Positions 27,116 through 35,360 of a stretch of 64,000 bases of DNA are shown here, piece after piece (within the stretch, counting starts at the first letter, position 1; each line of letters opens with the position of its first letter). The stretch is taken from assembly GCF_947581785.1 (NCBI RefSeq), contig NZ_CANPVO010000046.1, positions 1 through 64,000 on the forward strand, in the 5' to 3' direction. The DNA comes from Candidatus Palauibacter polyketidifaciens (GTDB lineage: Bacteria; Gemmatimonadota; Gemmatimonadetes; Palauibacterales; Palauibacteraceae). The position numbers were made by a program, and so were the translations under genes. The notes below the pieces were generated by a model, which searched no databases, had not been told where the DNA came from, and saw only the letters and a list, made by a program, of their open reading frames with translations.

Positions 27116-27206
27116 TCAGTTTGCCGGTTGTGATGTCGCCGCACGCGGTCGCCGCGAGCGCTGAGGCGATCAGTGCGACGGAGGCCAGTCTCATCCGGCG
27201 CCTCAT
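27113..27206 (-). pseudogene. N-terminal fragment of a small lipoprotein gene
   Basis: MRRRMRLASVALIASALAATACGDITTGKL is a clear lipoprotein signal with lipobox ATAC. After about 30 codons it runs into the recombinase relic in a different frame, so it is cut by a deletion junction near 27115. It follows a 51-codon gene after 6 nt, suggesting a former operon of small genes of the kind found in prophages. Confidence 0.6.
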
Positions 27207-27212
27207 TGGGGG

Positions 27213-27368
27213 TCAGCCACGCCTCTTTCGGTTGCAGCCACGGGGCTTGTATGCGTTGGTGTAGCGCTCCAGAAGGTCGGCCTGTTCGTTGAGGCGGTTC
27301 GTCGCGCTTGAGTTGCGATGGCAATGGAAGGGAGTCGCGCCCTTCCAGGTGCAGGTCTTCGGACTCAC
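27213..27368 (-). CDS. small basic Cys/His protein, phage-like context
   Basis: A 51-residue frame with GTG start overlapping the previous fragment by 4 nt (GTGA). The sequence has Cys and His near the N-terminus (KTCTWKGATPFHCHRN), a helix (RLNEQADLLERYTNAY) and a basic tail (CNRKRRG). No family recognised. The coupled overlap and helical pattern suggest a real small gene, probably from the same degraded element as the recombinase. Confidence 0.4.
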   Translation of the reverse strand: MSPKTCTWKGATPFHCHRNSSATNRLNEQADLLERYTNAYKPRGCNRKRRG

Positions 27369-27484
27369 TGGGCTCCTCCGCTTGTCGTTGGGCGCTGCGG
27401 GTCTTCGGTACGCTCCTCCACCCGCGCCATCCGCTCGCGGAGGTCGCCGATGTCCCTCAGGGCCTTGAGTTGGAGCGGCCAGGA
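27365..27484 (-). pseudogene. 3' end of a coiled-coil small gene
   Basis: The frame reads LQLKALRDIGDLRERMARVEERTEDPQR to a stop overlapping the next gene. The heptad-like pattern suggests a coiled coil. A TAA at 27485 and no start codon show that the 5' part is lost, at about the point where a fragment on the opposite strand begins. Confidence 0.45.
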
Positions 27485-27488
27485 TTAC

Positions 27489-27566
27489 AATCCCCTTTCG
27501 TTTGCGCTGGCTGCATGTGAAGGACCGATGGGGCCAGTTGGTCCACCGGGACCGCATCTAGATTGA
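27489..27566 (+). pseudogene. fragment of a collagen-like lipoprotein
   Basis: The plus strand reads FALAACEGPMGPVGPPGP: a lipobox followed by Gly-X-Y repeats, as at the start of collagen-like surface lipoproteins. There is no start codon in a credible signal and it stops after four triplets, so it is a scrap, probably left by rearrangement. Confidence 0.4.
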
Positions 27567-27595
27567 TCGTCGGAGAACCGGCTTCTTCATTCCCG

Positions 27596-28759
27596 TTACC
27601 GCTCGTGATGTTCTTCGTAGTGCTTGCCGAGCCAGTCCTCGCCGTAGTCGTTGCCGGGATCGCGCATGATGCTGTGCACATGGTTCGCGGCGTTCCCGCC
27701 GACTCCTTCCTCGACGATGTACTCGATCAGGACCGAGGGGCCGTGGACCCGGTAGTAGTAGCGTGCCGTCCGGTCATCCGTCGGACCGATCCAGGCGAAA
27801 TGAAGCGCATCCAGACCATCGGCGCGGATCTTATCGAGCTGCGCGTCGGCTGCGGCGTCGTCCGCGTTGGCCGCGTATTCCTGCACCAGTTCCCACATCA
27901 GCGTCCGTTGCACCTCATTCAACGAGGACGCTCGTAGCCCGGAGAACTCGCTCAGGCTTCCCTTGCGGCCCGGGCCGGTCAGCACGTCAAACGGGATTTC
28001 GCCACCGAGTACCGCGACCGCCCGCTGCTCCGCGCTCAAGGCCTGCAACAGCCGCCACCCGCGTTCGCCCTCGTTGGCGAGCACCCTCCAGCCCGCCTCG
28101 AGGCCGCGCTCGATCTCGTGCGGCTCGGCGCCGAGGAACAGCGGTGTGAACGCGATCCTGTCGCCAACCACGGTGAAGCTGGCCGCCATGTGGTGCCCGT
28201 TGATCAACCAGCCCCAGGCCGGGTCGCCGGGCTGCCCGAAGACCGCGATCCAGTAGTTGGCCGACGTCCAGCTTTCGAGCAGGCGTTCCGGGACCCGCTC
28301 TTCACCGCTCTCTACGGCCGCCGATGCTTCCTCGTGGAGCACCTCGTCCAGCCGGATCACGCCGGCGATCTTCTGATACCCCTGACTGCTCGTCGACGCG
28401 CGCAGCAGATGGTGCAGCCGGCGCCGCTGCTCATCGGTCAGGTCCCCCAACCGCGCGCCGGACCGGGTGACGATCGACGCCGGAAGGTTGCTCCAGCGAG
28501 TGCGTTCCGCATCGGCGTCGAAGGCGAACTCGGCCGCCTCCCGCTGCTCCGGGGAGAGGGCGGCGAGGAAGTTGCGCGCGGCGTCGGCCATGCGCTCCGG
28601 CGACATGCCCGTCGCGGCGGAAGGCGCATCGGAAGATGGTGGATCGGGAAGCGCCGGCCTCCCCTCGGCGGCGTCGCCGCGGCAGCCGCCGAGTGCCAGA
28701 CCGGCGACGAGAGCGAGCGGGCCGACGGCCATTACGGAACCTGCTTGCGTGCGCTTCAT
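27596..28759 (-). CDS. DUF3500 lipoprotein
   Basis: A 387-residue lipoprotein (ALVAGLALGGC lipobox). The body fits DUF3500: FDADAERTRWSNLP, GYQKIAGVIRLDEVL, WGWLINGHHMAASFTVVGD, and a C-terminal His-rich end (HVHSIMRDPGNDYGEDWLGKHYEEHH) that may bind metal. The family has no proven function. GAGGAA lies 5 nt before the ATG. It is last in an apparent operon with an exported dioxygenase and a barrel protein, 46 nt from the barrel stop, so a role in handling the same compound outside the cytoplasm is likely. Confidence 0.85.
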   Translation of the reverse strand: MKRTQAGSVMAVGPLALVAGLALGGCRGDAAEGRPALPDPPSSDAPSAATGMSPERMADAARNFLAALSPEQREAAEFAFDADAERTRWSNLPASIVTRSGARLGDLTDEQRRRLHHLLRASTSSQGYQKIAGVIRLDEVLHEEASAAVESGEERVPERLLESWTSANYWIAVFGQPGDPAWGWLINGHHMAASFTVVGDRIAFTPLFLGAEPHEIERGLEAGWRVLANEGERGWRLLQALSAEQRAVAVLGGEIPFDVLTGPGRKGSLSEFSGLRASSLNEVQRTLMWELVQEYAANADDAAADAQLDKIRADGLDALHFAWIGPTDDRTARYYYRVHGPSVLIEYIVEEGVGGNAANHVHSIMRDPGNDYGEDWLGKHYEEHHER

Positions 28760-28805
28760 GAGTTCCTCTTTCGTTCATTCCCTGCGGTTCACGTCCGAAT
28801 TCGGG

Positions 28806-30125
28806 TCAACCGAAGAATCTGCGCCCTCTGTTGGATCCCATGCGCGGATTGACCACATTGTTGAAGACCGAGCCGAAAGTGAAGCTGAACCCGACATCCA
28901 GGTTGTACTCGAAGTCGGTTCCCAGCTGGCGACGCCGCAGGAGGATATCTTCGTCGGAAGTATTTTCCCGGCTCACGTAGATCTGGTCTTTCACCCGGGC
29001 TACACCTCCACGCACGTTGAGGTTCAGGCCCCTCACGAGCCGGTATTCCACGCGCGCGAACAGGTCGATCCGATGCAGCGAGGGGTCGTGGACGAAGCTC
29101 GAGGCTTCGAGCGAGCCGTTGATCTCACCCCAGGGTTGTTGAAACGCGGCCGACACCTCCATGCGCTGTTCCGGGTGCGTTTCCCCGGTCTTTCCGAAGA
29201 GTGTCACCTCCTCGTAGTCGAAGGACGCAAGGCCCAGCGAGTACAGGAACGTGATCTGTCTTCGCGTCGACTCGGCGTAGGGGAAGATGCTGTACTGCAG
29301 CGCCGGGGCCGCCCGAAGGGTCAGGTCCTGATTGACTCTCGTCGATGTGAGGGCCGACGCGCGGGCGCCGGCGGACCAGTGCGGCCCGAGACTCCAAACG
29401 ATGAGGCCTTCGTGGTTGACATTGCGTGACCTGCTTTCCAGCACCTCGCCGTCGTTCAACTCGAACTCCTCCCTCTCGAACCAGGCGAACGAACTGACGT
29501 CGATCTTCAGGTCTTCGGTCGTGCGGCCTGCGGAGAACAACCCGTCGAAGGCCCGCGAGGTCTGGCGGCTCTCACCGTCGATCTCGGCGCCGGCCCGAAC
29601 GCGAAACACCCACTGCTTCCAGGGATCTGTCGCAGCCGCTTCCTGCTGTGGGGTTTGCGCCGCCTCCGGGTATCGGATGTCCAGCAGAGGAGCGGCGGAC
29701 GTGTGCGCGACGTGCCGGACGAGACCCAGCTTGAACGTCTGCGTCAGACCGGCTCGAACCTCGTCTTCCGAGTCGCTATCCTGCGAGAAGAAGCGCAGGG
29801 TGTCCTGTTGTTCGGCTCGCTCCTCGATCCCCATGAAATACATCTCGTAGGCTTCGCCGCCCGCGGTTTCCTGCGATGTGACCAGCACGTGGAGTTGCGC
29901 ATCCACCCGGTCCCGAACGTAGTTCACGAACGAGACTTCGCGACGGAAGTGATCGAAGTCGCACATCCACGACTCGCAGTCCAGGAAGACGCGCAGGAGT
30001 GCGTCCTCCGGACCAGCCTCGGGCGTCTGTCCCTGCGCGCTTCCCGTCGACGGCGTCAGGGACACCGCCAAGACCGCCAACAGCAAGGCGTTGGCTCGTA
30101 GAGTTCCCGTGAGACGTGGGCTCAT
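28806..30125 (-). CDS. uncharacterised outer-membrane barrel protein
   Basis: A 439-residue protein with a signal peptide (LLLAVLAVSLTPSTGSAQ). Residues 40-110 hold a conserved-looking domain (RVFLDCESWMCDFDHFRREV, then VNYVRDRVDAQLHVLVTSQ), and the remaining two thirds are alternating amphipathic strands with many aromatics, ending FFG, as in outer-membrane barrels. The pattern recurs in uncharacterised proteins of Gram-negative phyla; no function is known to me. ATGA overlap with the dioxygenase stop shows co-translation. It may be the outer-membrane component for the dioxygenase substrate. Confidence 0.75.
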   Translation of the reverse strand: MSPRLTGTLRANALLLAVLAVSLTPSTGSAQGQTPEAGPEDALLRVFLDCESWMCDFDHFRREVSFVNYVRDRVDAQLHVLVTSQETAGGEAYEMYFMGIEERAEQQDTLRFFSQDSDSEDEVRAGLTQTFKLGLVRHVAHTSAAPLLDIRYPEAAQTPQQEAAATDPWKQWVFRVRAGAEIDGESRQTSRAFDGLFSAGRTTEDLKIDVSSFAWFEREEFELNDGEVLESRSRNVNHEGLIVWSLGPHWSAGARASALTSTRVNQDLTLRAAPALQYSIFPYAESTRRQITFLYSLGLASFDYEEVTLFGKTGETHPEQRMEVSAAFQQPWGEINGSLEASSFVHDPSLHRIDLFARVEYRLVRGLNLNVRGGVARVKDQIYVSRENTSDEDILLRRRQLGTDFEYNLDVGFSFTFGSVFNNVVNPRMGSNRGRRFFG

Positions 30126-30949
30126 CGGGTCCTCCGGGATCCGCGGCGCCTGCTACGACGGCCATCGGGCCGGGCGGCGGCGGGATCGGTGAGATCGAGA
30201 CCCAGGTCGAAGGTCGCGGCGTAGCCGCTGCCGTTCTCGCGTACGCTGGCCATCAGGCTCTCGCCGCCGTCGCGGTAGATCCCGTCGTCGGCGTTGGTCG
30301 TCCTGCGCCGTCCCCGCGCCGCATAGGGCGCCAGCGCGTGCACCTGGTCGGTGAGCGCGTCGTCGAAGTAGAGCTGCGACGTGAACTCGTACGGCTGTCC
30401 CGCGACATCGGTGCGCACCTTGAAGTGCACGTGGACGGTTCGCCCGGGGTACCAGCCCGGATAAATCGTGGTAAAGCGGACGACTCCGTCGTCGTCCGTT
30501 CGCCGGTAACCCCGCAGGAACGTCCGTTCGCCCGTCCCGGCGGGGAAATCGTCGTCCGAGACGCCGGAGTACACGCCGGCGGCGTCGCACTGCCACACGT
30601 CGATCAGCGCGCCCGGCAGCGGCGAGCAGGCGCCGTCGGAGATTTGCGACAGGTTGAACGTGAGCGTGAGCGGCACGCCCTCGCTGACCGCACCGGTCGA
30701 CGGATCGAGCCTGATATCGGAGCGGTCGAGCCGCGCGTCGACGAAGAAGGGTCCTTCGGTCTGTTCGGGCCTCGCCACGCAGGCCGGCAGGGCGCGAGCG
30801 GTCCCGTCCGCTTCGGCGGCCATAGCCACGTCCGCGCCCCTCCCGAGAACCCAGCGGCCGGCGGCCAGGGCCCCGCCGCCCACGCCGAGAGCGGCGAGAA
30901 CCTCGCGCCGCGTCAGCAGCCGTCCCAATTCAATGTCGTCGTGTTTCAT
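30122..30949 (-). CDS. exported intradiol ring-cleavage dioxygenase
   Basis: A 275-residue protein with a Tat-like signal (TRREVLAALGVGGGALAAG). The core is an intradiol dioxygenase: LIDVWQCDAAGVYSG carries the first Tyr ligand, and IYPGWYPGRTVHVHFKV the second Tyr and both His ligands of the non-haem Fe(III). It should open catechol or hydroxyquinol-type rings between the hydroxyls, here outside the cytoplasm, which is unusual compared with cytosolic CatA/PcaGH. The C-terminal tail is rich in Arg. GGAGG precedes the ATG by 6 nt. First gene of an operon with the barrel and DUF3500 lipoprotein; a two-component system lies 180 nt upstream on the same strand. Confidence 0.88.
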   Translation of the reverse strand: MKHDDIELGRLLTRREVLAALGVGGGALAAGRWVLGRGADVAMAAEADGTARALPACVARPEQTEGPFFVDARLDRSDIRLDPSTGAVSEGVPLTLTFNLSQISDGACSPLPGALIDVWQCDAAGVYSGVSDDDFPAGTGERTFLRGYRRTDDDGVVRFTTIYPGWYPGRTVHVHFKVRTDVAGQPYEFTSQLYFDDALTDQVHALAPYAARGRRRTTNADDGIYRDGGESLMASVRENGSGYAATFDLGLDLTDPAAARPDGRRSRRRGSRRTR

Positions 30950-31129
30950 GCCATACCTCCAGCGCCTGGATCCGTTTCAAGGGCCTGACGTTTGCCAGGG
31001 CGCGGAAGCATAGGGGCTCGGGGAGGCGTAGAGGTGGAGTCCGGGTCCGGAAGTGGTCAGAGAAATGTCAAGCCCGGTCCGGCGGGCCAATCTGGTTCGC
31101 TTTGCGAGGAGGCGCCTGAGGAATCGGAG

Positions 31130-31810
31130 CTAGCTTCGCAGCCTGTAACCGTATCGGTGGACCGTCAGGATGTGACGGGGCTCGCGTGGCTGCTCTTCGA
31201 GCTTTCGACGAAGCTCGGCGATGTGTGTGTCGACTGTCCGGCTCAGGATCGACGCCGGGTAGCCCCATACTTCCTTCATGAGCTGGATCCGGGTCGCCAC
31301 CGCGCCGCGGCGTCTGACCAGCGCAACCAGAAGGTCGAACTCCTTGGGCGTGAGGCGTACCTCCCGGCCGTCACGCAGCACCGACCGTTGCTCGAGGCGA
31401 ACCTCAACCTTTCCGAAGGTCTCCACCCGAAGTGGCTGCTCGTCCTTTCCGACTCTTCTGAGAATCGCGGATACGCGCGCCAGGAGCTCCAGGACTCCGA
31501 AGGGCTTGGTGACGTAGTCATCGGCCCCGAGGCGAAACCCCATGACCTTGTCGGCCTCCTCCCCCTGGGCGGAGAGGATCAGGACCGGAACGCTGAGGCC
31601 CTCGTCGCGAAGCGAGCGGAGGACCTGGTAACCGTTCATCTGCGGCAGCATGAGGTCCAGGACCACGAGATCGGGCTCCCAAGACAACGCGGCCTCCAAG
31701 CCTCGAGCGCCGTCCTCCGCCACATCGACCACATGGCCATCGATCTCCAGGTTGTTTCGAAGACCGTAGGCCAGCTGCGCGTTGTCCTCCACGATCAGAA
31801 TCCGCGCCAT
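31130..31810 (-). CDS. OmpR-family response regulator
   Basis: A 226-residue regulator. The receiver domain has the acidic pocket (RILIVEDN), phospho-acceptor Asp in PDLVVLDLMLP (about 51) and the lysine in DYVTKPF. The C-terminal winged helix has VRLTPKEFDLLVAL, ILSRTVDTHIAELRRKL and VHRYGYRL. Phosphorylated by the upstream kinase, whose stop is one base from its start codon. The nearest downstream targets are the dioxygenase operon on the same strand. Confidence 0.95.
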   Translation of the reverse strand: MARILIVEDNAQLAYGLRNNLEIDGHVVDVAEDGARGLEAALSWEPDLVVLDLMLPQMNGYQVLRSLRDEGLSVPVLILSAQGEEADKVMGFRLGADDYVTKPFGVLELLARVSAILRRVGKDEQPLRVETFGKVEVRLEQRSVLRDGREVRLTPKEFDLLVALVRRRGAVATRIQLMKEVWGYPASILSRTVDTHIAELRRKLEEQPREPRHILTVHRYGYRLRS

Positions 31811-31811
31811 C

Positions 31812-33437
31812 TCAGGCCTCCGTCGACCTGTTGGCAAGCGGCAGTTCGATGACGAACCGGGCGCCGGTCTCGGAGGTTCTCCTACTTTCTTCGACGCGCA
31901 CCGTCCCTCCCTGAGCCTCGATGACCTCGCGAACCACCGCGAGGCCGATGCCCGAGCCGGCGGTCGCGGAGGCGCGATCGCGGTCGAGTCTCACGTAAGC
32001 CTCCCAAATCCGATCCCCCTGTCCAGGGGGGACGCCAGGCCCTTCATCCTCAACCCAGACCGTCGCGAAACCGGCCCGGGCCCCTGATCGCACGCCGAAC
32101 TCAACTACCTGGCCGGCCGGACCGTACTTGACCGCGTTGTCGAGCAGGTTGAGCACGGCCTGGCGTGTCGCTTCGACGTCCGTCACGCACACGATGCCGG
32201 TCTCGATGCGCCGCTCGACGGTGACGTCGGCGACACGCGCGAGCGGCTCGAAGCTCTCGGCGACACGCTCGACCAGGGCGCCGAGATCCGCTTCGACGGG
32301 ATTCAGGTTCAGCGCGTCCCGCTCGCCCCTGGAAAAGAGCAGAACGTTCTCCACTTGGTGCGCGAGCCGGTCGGCCTCGTCCACGATGATCTCCGCCGCC
32401 CGCGACCGCTCCGCTTCATCCCTCACCCGACCGAGCACCAGCGTCTCGCCAAACATGCGTATCTGGGTCAGGGGTGTGCGGAGCTGATGGGACACGCTCG
32501 ATACAAAGTCTTCTCGCAGAGTGGCCAGTTCCGCCTCTCGGCGGAGTTGCCATAGGGCCGTGGCGAGCAGGCCGCACGTCAGAACCAGCAGCGCGACGAT
32601 ATACGGCATGCGCAGCTGCGGAACGCCGCCGCTGACGAGCTGATCGATGGCCTCTGCCCGCACACCCAGTTCCAGCACCATCCCGCCGAAGCTCTCGTCC
32701 AAGTCGTACCGCACCGCGATCCCGGACAATGAATCACCGGCGGATTCGTATACGACTTCGCCGTATGGCCCTCGGACGCGGGCGAGAAAAATATCCTCGT
32801 TCGCCCGCCCGCCCGAGATGGCCTCCGGGAGCAGGGGCTCCTCACGGAACGCCCTGTCGAGAGCCGGGCGGAATGCGGTCGGCGACAGAATCATGCCTCG
32901 TACCGTGTAGTCTCCCCGCCCTTCGTAGGAGAGACCGTGCACCATCACGCGGCTCCCTCCCGCTGCGAACAGCACGCGCACGTCGAAGTCGTCCGGGTTC
33001 CGCCGGGTGTGCTCCCGCACCTCGCCCACCGCCCAAGCCACCTCGGCGGAATCCGCCTCCCCGGCCACGGAGAGTTCGCCACCGCGAGGGTCGAGACGGA
33101 AGAACAGCGCCGCCTGGTCCATGGCATCCCACCGCCGGGCTCTCGCCGCCTCACGCACGCGGCCCAGAGTCAGGGGACGATTGCCGCGGCGGCCCTCGCT
33201 AGACTCGATGACCGCGAGGCCCTCTTCCAGGAGTTCGAGCCCCACTTCGCCACGAGCCTCGAAAGCGAAGTTCGAGGCGGCGAACAGCGCCTGATCGCGA
33301 ACGCTTTCCTCGGCCAGCCGCACGCTCGAGCGACTGGCGTCCCAAGCCTCATAGGCGAGAACGGCGGTCAGGACCCCGGTGCACCCGAGGAGCGTGAGTG
33401 TCCAGCGTGGACGGCTCGTCTTACGATGTCTGCCCAT
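31812..33437 (-). CDS. membrane sensor histidine kinase
   Basis: A 541-residue kinase. One helix at 12-30, an extracytoplasmic sensor of about 240 residues, a second helix (YIVALLVLTCGLLATALW), then HisKA with SSVSHQLRTPLTQIR (His about 315) and HATPase with NLLDNAVKYG, EDEGPGVPPG and GSGIGLAVV. The sensor domain is not one I recognise. It signals to the response regulator directly downstream. The ATG at 33437 begins a basic stretch before the first helix; no strong Shine-Dalgarno sequence is present, and a longer frame was rejected. Confidence 0.93.
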   Translation of the reverse strand: MGRHRKTSRPRWTLTLLGCTGVLTAVLAYEAWDASRSSVRLAEESVRDQALFAASNFAFEARGEVGLELLEEGLAVIESSEGRRGNRPLTLGRVREAARARRWDAMDQAALFFRLDPRGGELSVAGEADSAEVAWAVGEVREHTRRNPDDFDVRVLFAAGGSRVMVHGLSYEGRGDYTVRGMILSPTAFRPALDRAFREEPLLPEAISGGRANEDIFLARVRGPYGEVVYESAGDSLSGIAVRYDLDESFGGMVLELGVRAEAIDQLVSGGVPQLRMPYIVALLVLTCGLLATALWQLRREAELATLREDFVSSVSHQLRTPLTQIRMFGETLVLGRVRDEAERSRAAEIIVDEADRLAHQVENVLLFSRGERDALNLNPVEADLGALVERVAESFEPLARVADVTVERRIETGIVCVTDVEATRQAVLNLLDNAVKYGPAGQVVEFGVRSGARAGFATVWVEDEGPGVPPGQGDRIWEAYVRLDRDRASATAGSGIGLAVVREVIEAQGGTVRVEESRRTSETGARFVIELPLANRSTEA

Positions 33438-33918
33438 GTCGTGGAGTATCGCTAGTACGGCGTCTGATCCCAAATCTAAGGTGTTCTTCGGGGGATCGGC
33501 GCGCGCCACCACGACGGAGGCTGGCGGGTGGACGGGCGGGGCCGCCTAGCGGCTCGGCTACGCTCCAAGCTCTTGGCGAGGCCCTGCTAATGGTCAACGA
33601 TTTGATCGGCATGCACACGAGAAGCCATGAGTTGCGTCAAGGCGTCCGTGAACAAGCCGACCTTCTTACGTCTGAGCCGTCTTCCAGCCTCCGAGTTCGC
33701 AAAGCACCTTGAGCGGTTGGTTCATGAGATTCGAGGCGAGGGTCCTTCGGCGCGGGCAGCAGGGGAATGTCCCCGGTGCCGTGGTTCCGCTTCCGATTCG
33801 AGGAGAAGCCTGCCCTCCTCGTCCGAAAGAAGTCCGATGTCAGTGCGTGACGATGAATTGAGAGGCCGTACGTCTTCCGGAGTTCCGCCGCGGCCCGCCG
33901 GTACCATGCGGTGGAGCA
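33438..33918. other. 481-nt gap with one recombinase relic
   Basis: Apart from the recombinase scrap at 33666-33752, no gene, RNA or clear regulatory element is visible. Short frames here lack a credible start and coding pattern. This gap is the right-hand edge of the possible integrative-element scar. Confidence 0.5.
33666..33752 (-). pseudogene. second tyrosine recombinase relic
   Basis: The minus strand reads RRTLASNLMNQPLKVLCEL then GGWKTAQT and a stop. It matches the C-terminal block of the first relic (RRKFASDLIDQPLKILCEL, GGWKTART) at protein level and at about 80% of bases over some 65 nt. The catalytic tyrosine region is lost. It lies in the same direction as the first relic, 6.9 kb away. 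Confidence 0.8.
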
Positions 33919-35076
33919 TCAGGGTGAGCGAGGGGATCCTCGTACGGCCTCCAGCGACAGGATCCGCCGCGCGAGTTCGGTCTGGCCCTTGATCCCCAGC
34001 TTGCGATAGGCGTGCTTCAGGTGTACCCGCACGGTACCCTCCGCCACGCCCAGAGTCTGCGAGATCTCGGCCGCGGAGCGGCCGGCGGCCAGCGCCACCG
34101 CCACACGGCTCTCCGTGGGCGTCAGGCCCAGGACCGTGGCCGCCAACGCCGGATCTATACGGGATCGACTCGCGGGGTCTACGATGAGCACCAGCACGCC
34201 GACCTTCCATGCCCGATAGTCCGCACGCATTCCGCCGACGGGATGGACTTCGACGACCAGCGGCGTTCCCGTGTCCGGGCGCGTGATCTTCATCGAGCCT
34301 CCGGCGCCCTGTGTGCCGTACGGGGGCAGGGCGGCCGCCAGCAGACGCTGTAGCCGGTCGTCTTCCGCCGGCAGCTCGGCGGTCAGCGAACCCTTCCTGT
34401 CGCGGAGCCCATCGCCTTTCAGCAGGAGGGCCCGGGCCTGGTCGTTCGCCTCCCGAATCCGTCCGCGACGGTCGAGCTGGACGATCCCCGGCCGTCTGTT
34501 GTCCAGCAGATCGGCAAGCGATGCACCCAGCGCCTCGGTGTCCATCATCAGGCGCCGGACGCGCGCGAAGTGGCGCATATGGGGCGCCAGGCGCTTGATG
34601 TCCCGGATCTGGTCGTATCCCCAGCCTCCGGATTTCATGGAGTCGGCAAAGGACCACACGATTCCGCACCCGTCGAGTCCGTCGAGCACCATGAAGAGGC
34701 CGTTCTGCGATCGGGTGGTGCGCCGAAAGTCGTTGTACACGGGCGAGGTCTTTTTCTCTTCGTCCGTGTAGAGATCCGGCTTGTGGGCCAGTTCGTCGGG
34801 ACGAAGCGTGCCGAGCCGCAGCAGCGCCTCATCCTGGCCCCAATAGCGGCCGAAATACAGCTCTTCCCAGTCCCTGCGACGCTGCCGGCCGGAGAACGAC
34901 CGTGCGAGGAAGACCTCGGGATCGCTCCCCGGACGCAGTTCGCCGTACCCCAGGCTGTGGCCGCTCGCCCGGATCAGGGAGTTGACGGAGGCGGCGGCCG
35001 AGACCCACGTGGCATCGCCCAGCGCCGCCCGGTGCAGCAACGCCAACGTCCGCTCGAACCTGTCCTGCGCGATCAT
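33919..35076 (-). CDS. LuxR-type transcriptional regulator
   Basis: A 385-residue regulator. The C-terminal 65 residues are a LuxR/GerE helix-turn-helix (LGLTPTESRVAVALAAGRSAAEISQTLGVAEGTVRVHLKHAYRKLGI). The N-terminal 170 residues form an unrecognised sensory region (RYWGQDEALLRLG, SQNGLFMVL), followed by a PAS-like segment (DNRRPGIVQLDRRGRIREANDQARALL). It does not look like an acyl-homoserine-lactone receptor. Divergent from a P450 gene with 284 nt between and a dyad in that gap, so it may control the P450. The start at 35076 (MIAQDRFERT) was preferred to a longer frame. Confidence 0.88.
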   Translation of the reverse strand: MIAQDRFERTLALLHRAALGDATWVSAAASVNSLIRASGHSLGYGELRPGSDPEVFLARSFSGRQRRRDWEELYFGRYWGQDEALLRLGTLRPDELAHKPDLYTDEEKKTSPVYNDFRRTTRSQNGLFMVLDGLDGCGIVWSFADSMKSGGWGYDQIRDIKRLAPHMRHFARVRRLMMDTEALGASLADLLDNRRPGIVQLDRRGRIREANDQARALLLKGDGLRDRKGSLTAELPAEDDRLQRLLAAALPPYGTQGAGGSMKITRPDTGTPLVVEVHPVGGMRADYRAWKVGVLVLIVDPASRSRIDPALAATVLGLTPTESRVAVALAAGRSAAEISQTLGVAEGTVRVHLKHAYRKLGIKGQTELARRILSLEAVRGSPRSP

Positions 35077-35167
35077 GCTGTTTCTGCCGCCAGCCCTGTT
35101 TCGTGTGTGTCCCGGAGATCGTGGCCTCAAATCATGTGATACGACCATTCAGGCAAGCGCCAGCGTC

Positions 35168-35185
35168 CTACCTCAAATGGGGTAG
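35168..35185. promoter_or_regulatory. 18-bp dyad between LuxR-type regulator and P450
   Basis: CTACC and GGTAG flank 8 nt, giving an 18-bp site of the CT-N-AG form used by many LuxR-family regulators. A TTGACG hexamer starts immediately after it on the plus strand, though no good -10 is found at 17 nt. It lies 91 nt upstream of the regulator start and 175 nt upstream of the P450 start. Confidence 0.4.
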
Positions 35186-35360
35186 TTGACGGGCGAGTCG
35201 TATGACAGTCCGCAATCTTGACGCGACATGCGGACGCGGCTGCACGTGCGGGGCGCGGAACTTGCTCGGCAACGGGTGTATTGGTGCGGTGTCGGCCGAG
35301 GGACGGATAGAGTCTCTTGCGCGACATCGCCTGTACCGTGAAGGGAGTTGGGAGAGCAAC

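Noticed and set aside
31066-31071. Perfect TTGACA on the minus strand upstream of the dioxygenase operon
   Set aside because: No acceptable -10 box follows at 16-18 nt, so it is not listed as a promoter.
33600-33620. Possible right attachment site resembling the tRNA-Ala 3' end
   Set aside because: Only GATCGGC (7 nt) matches in register, too short to separate from chance.
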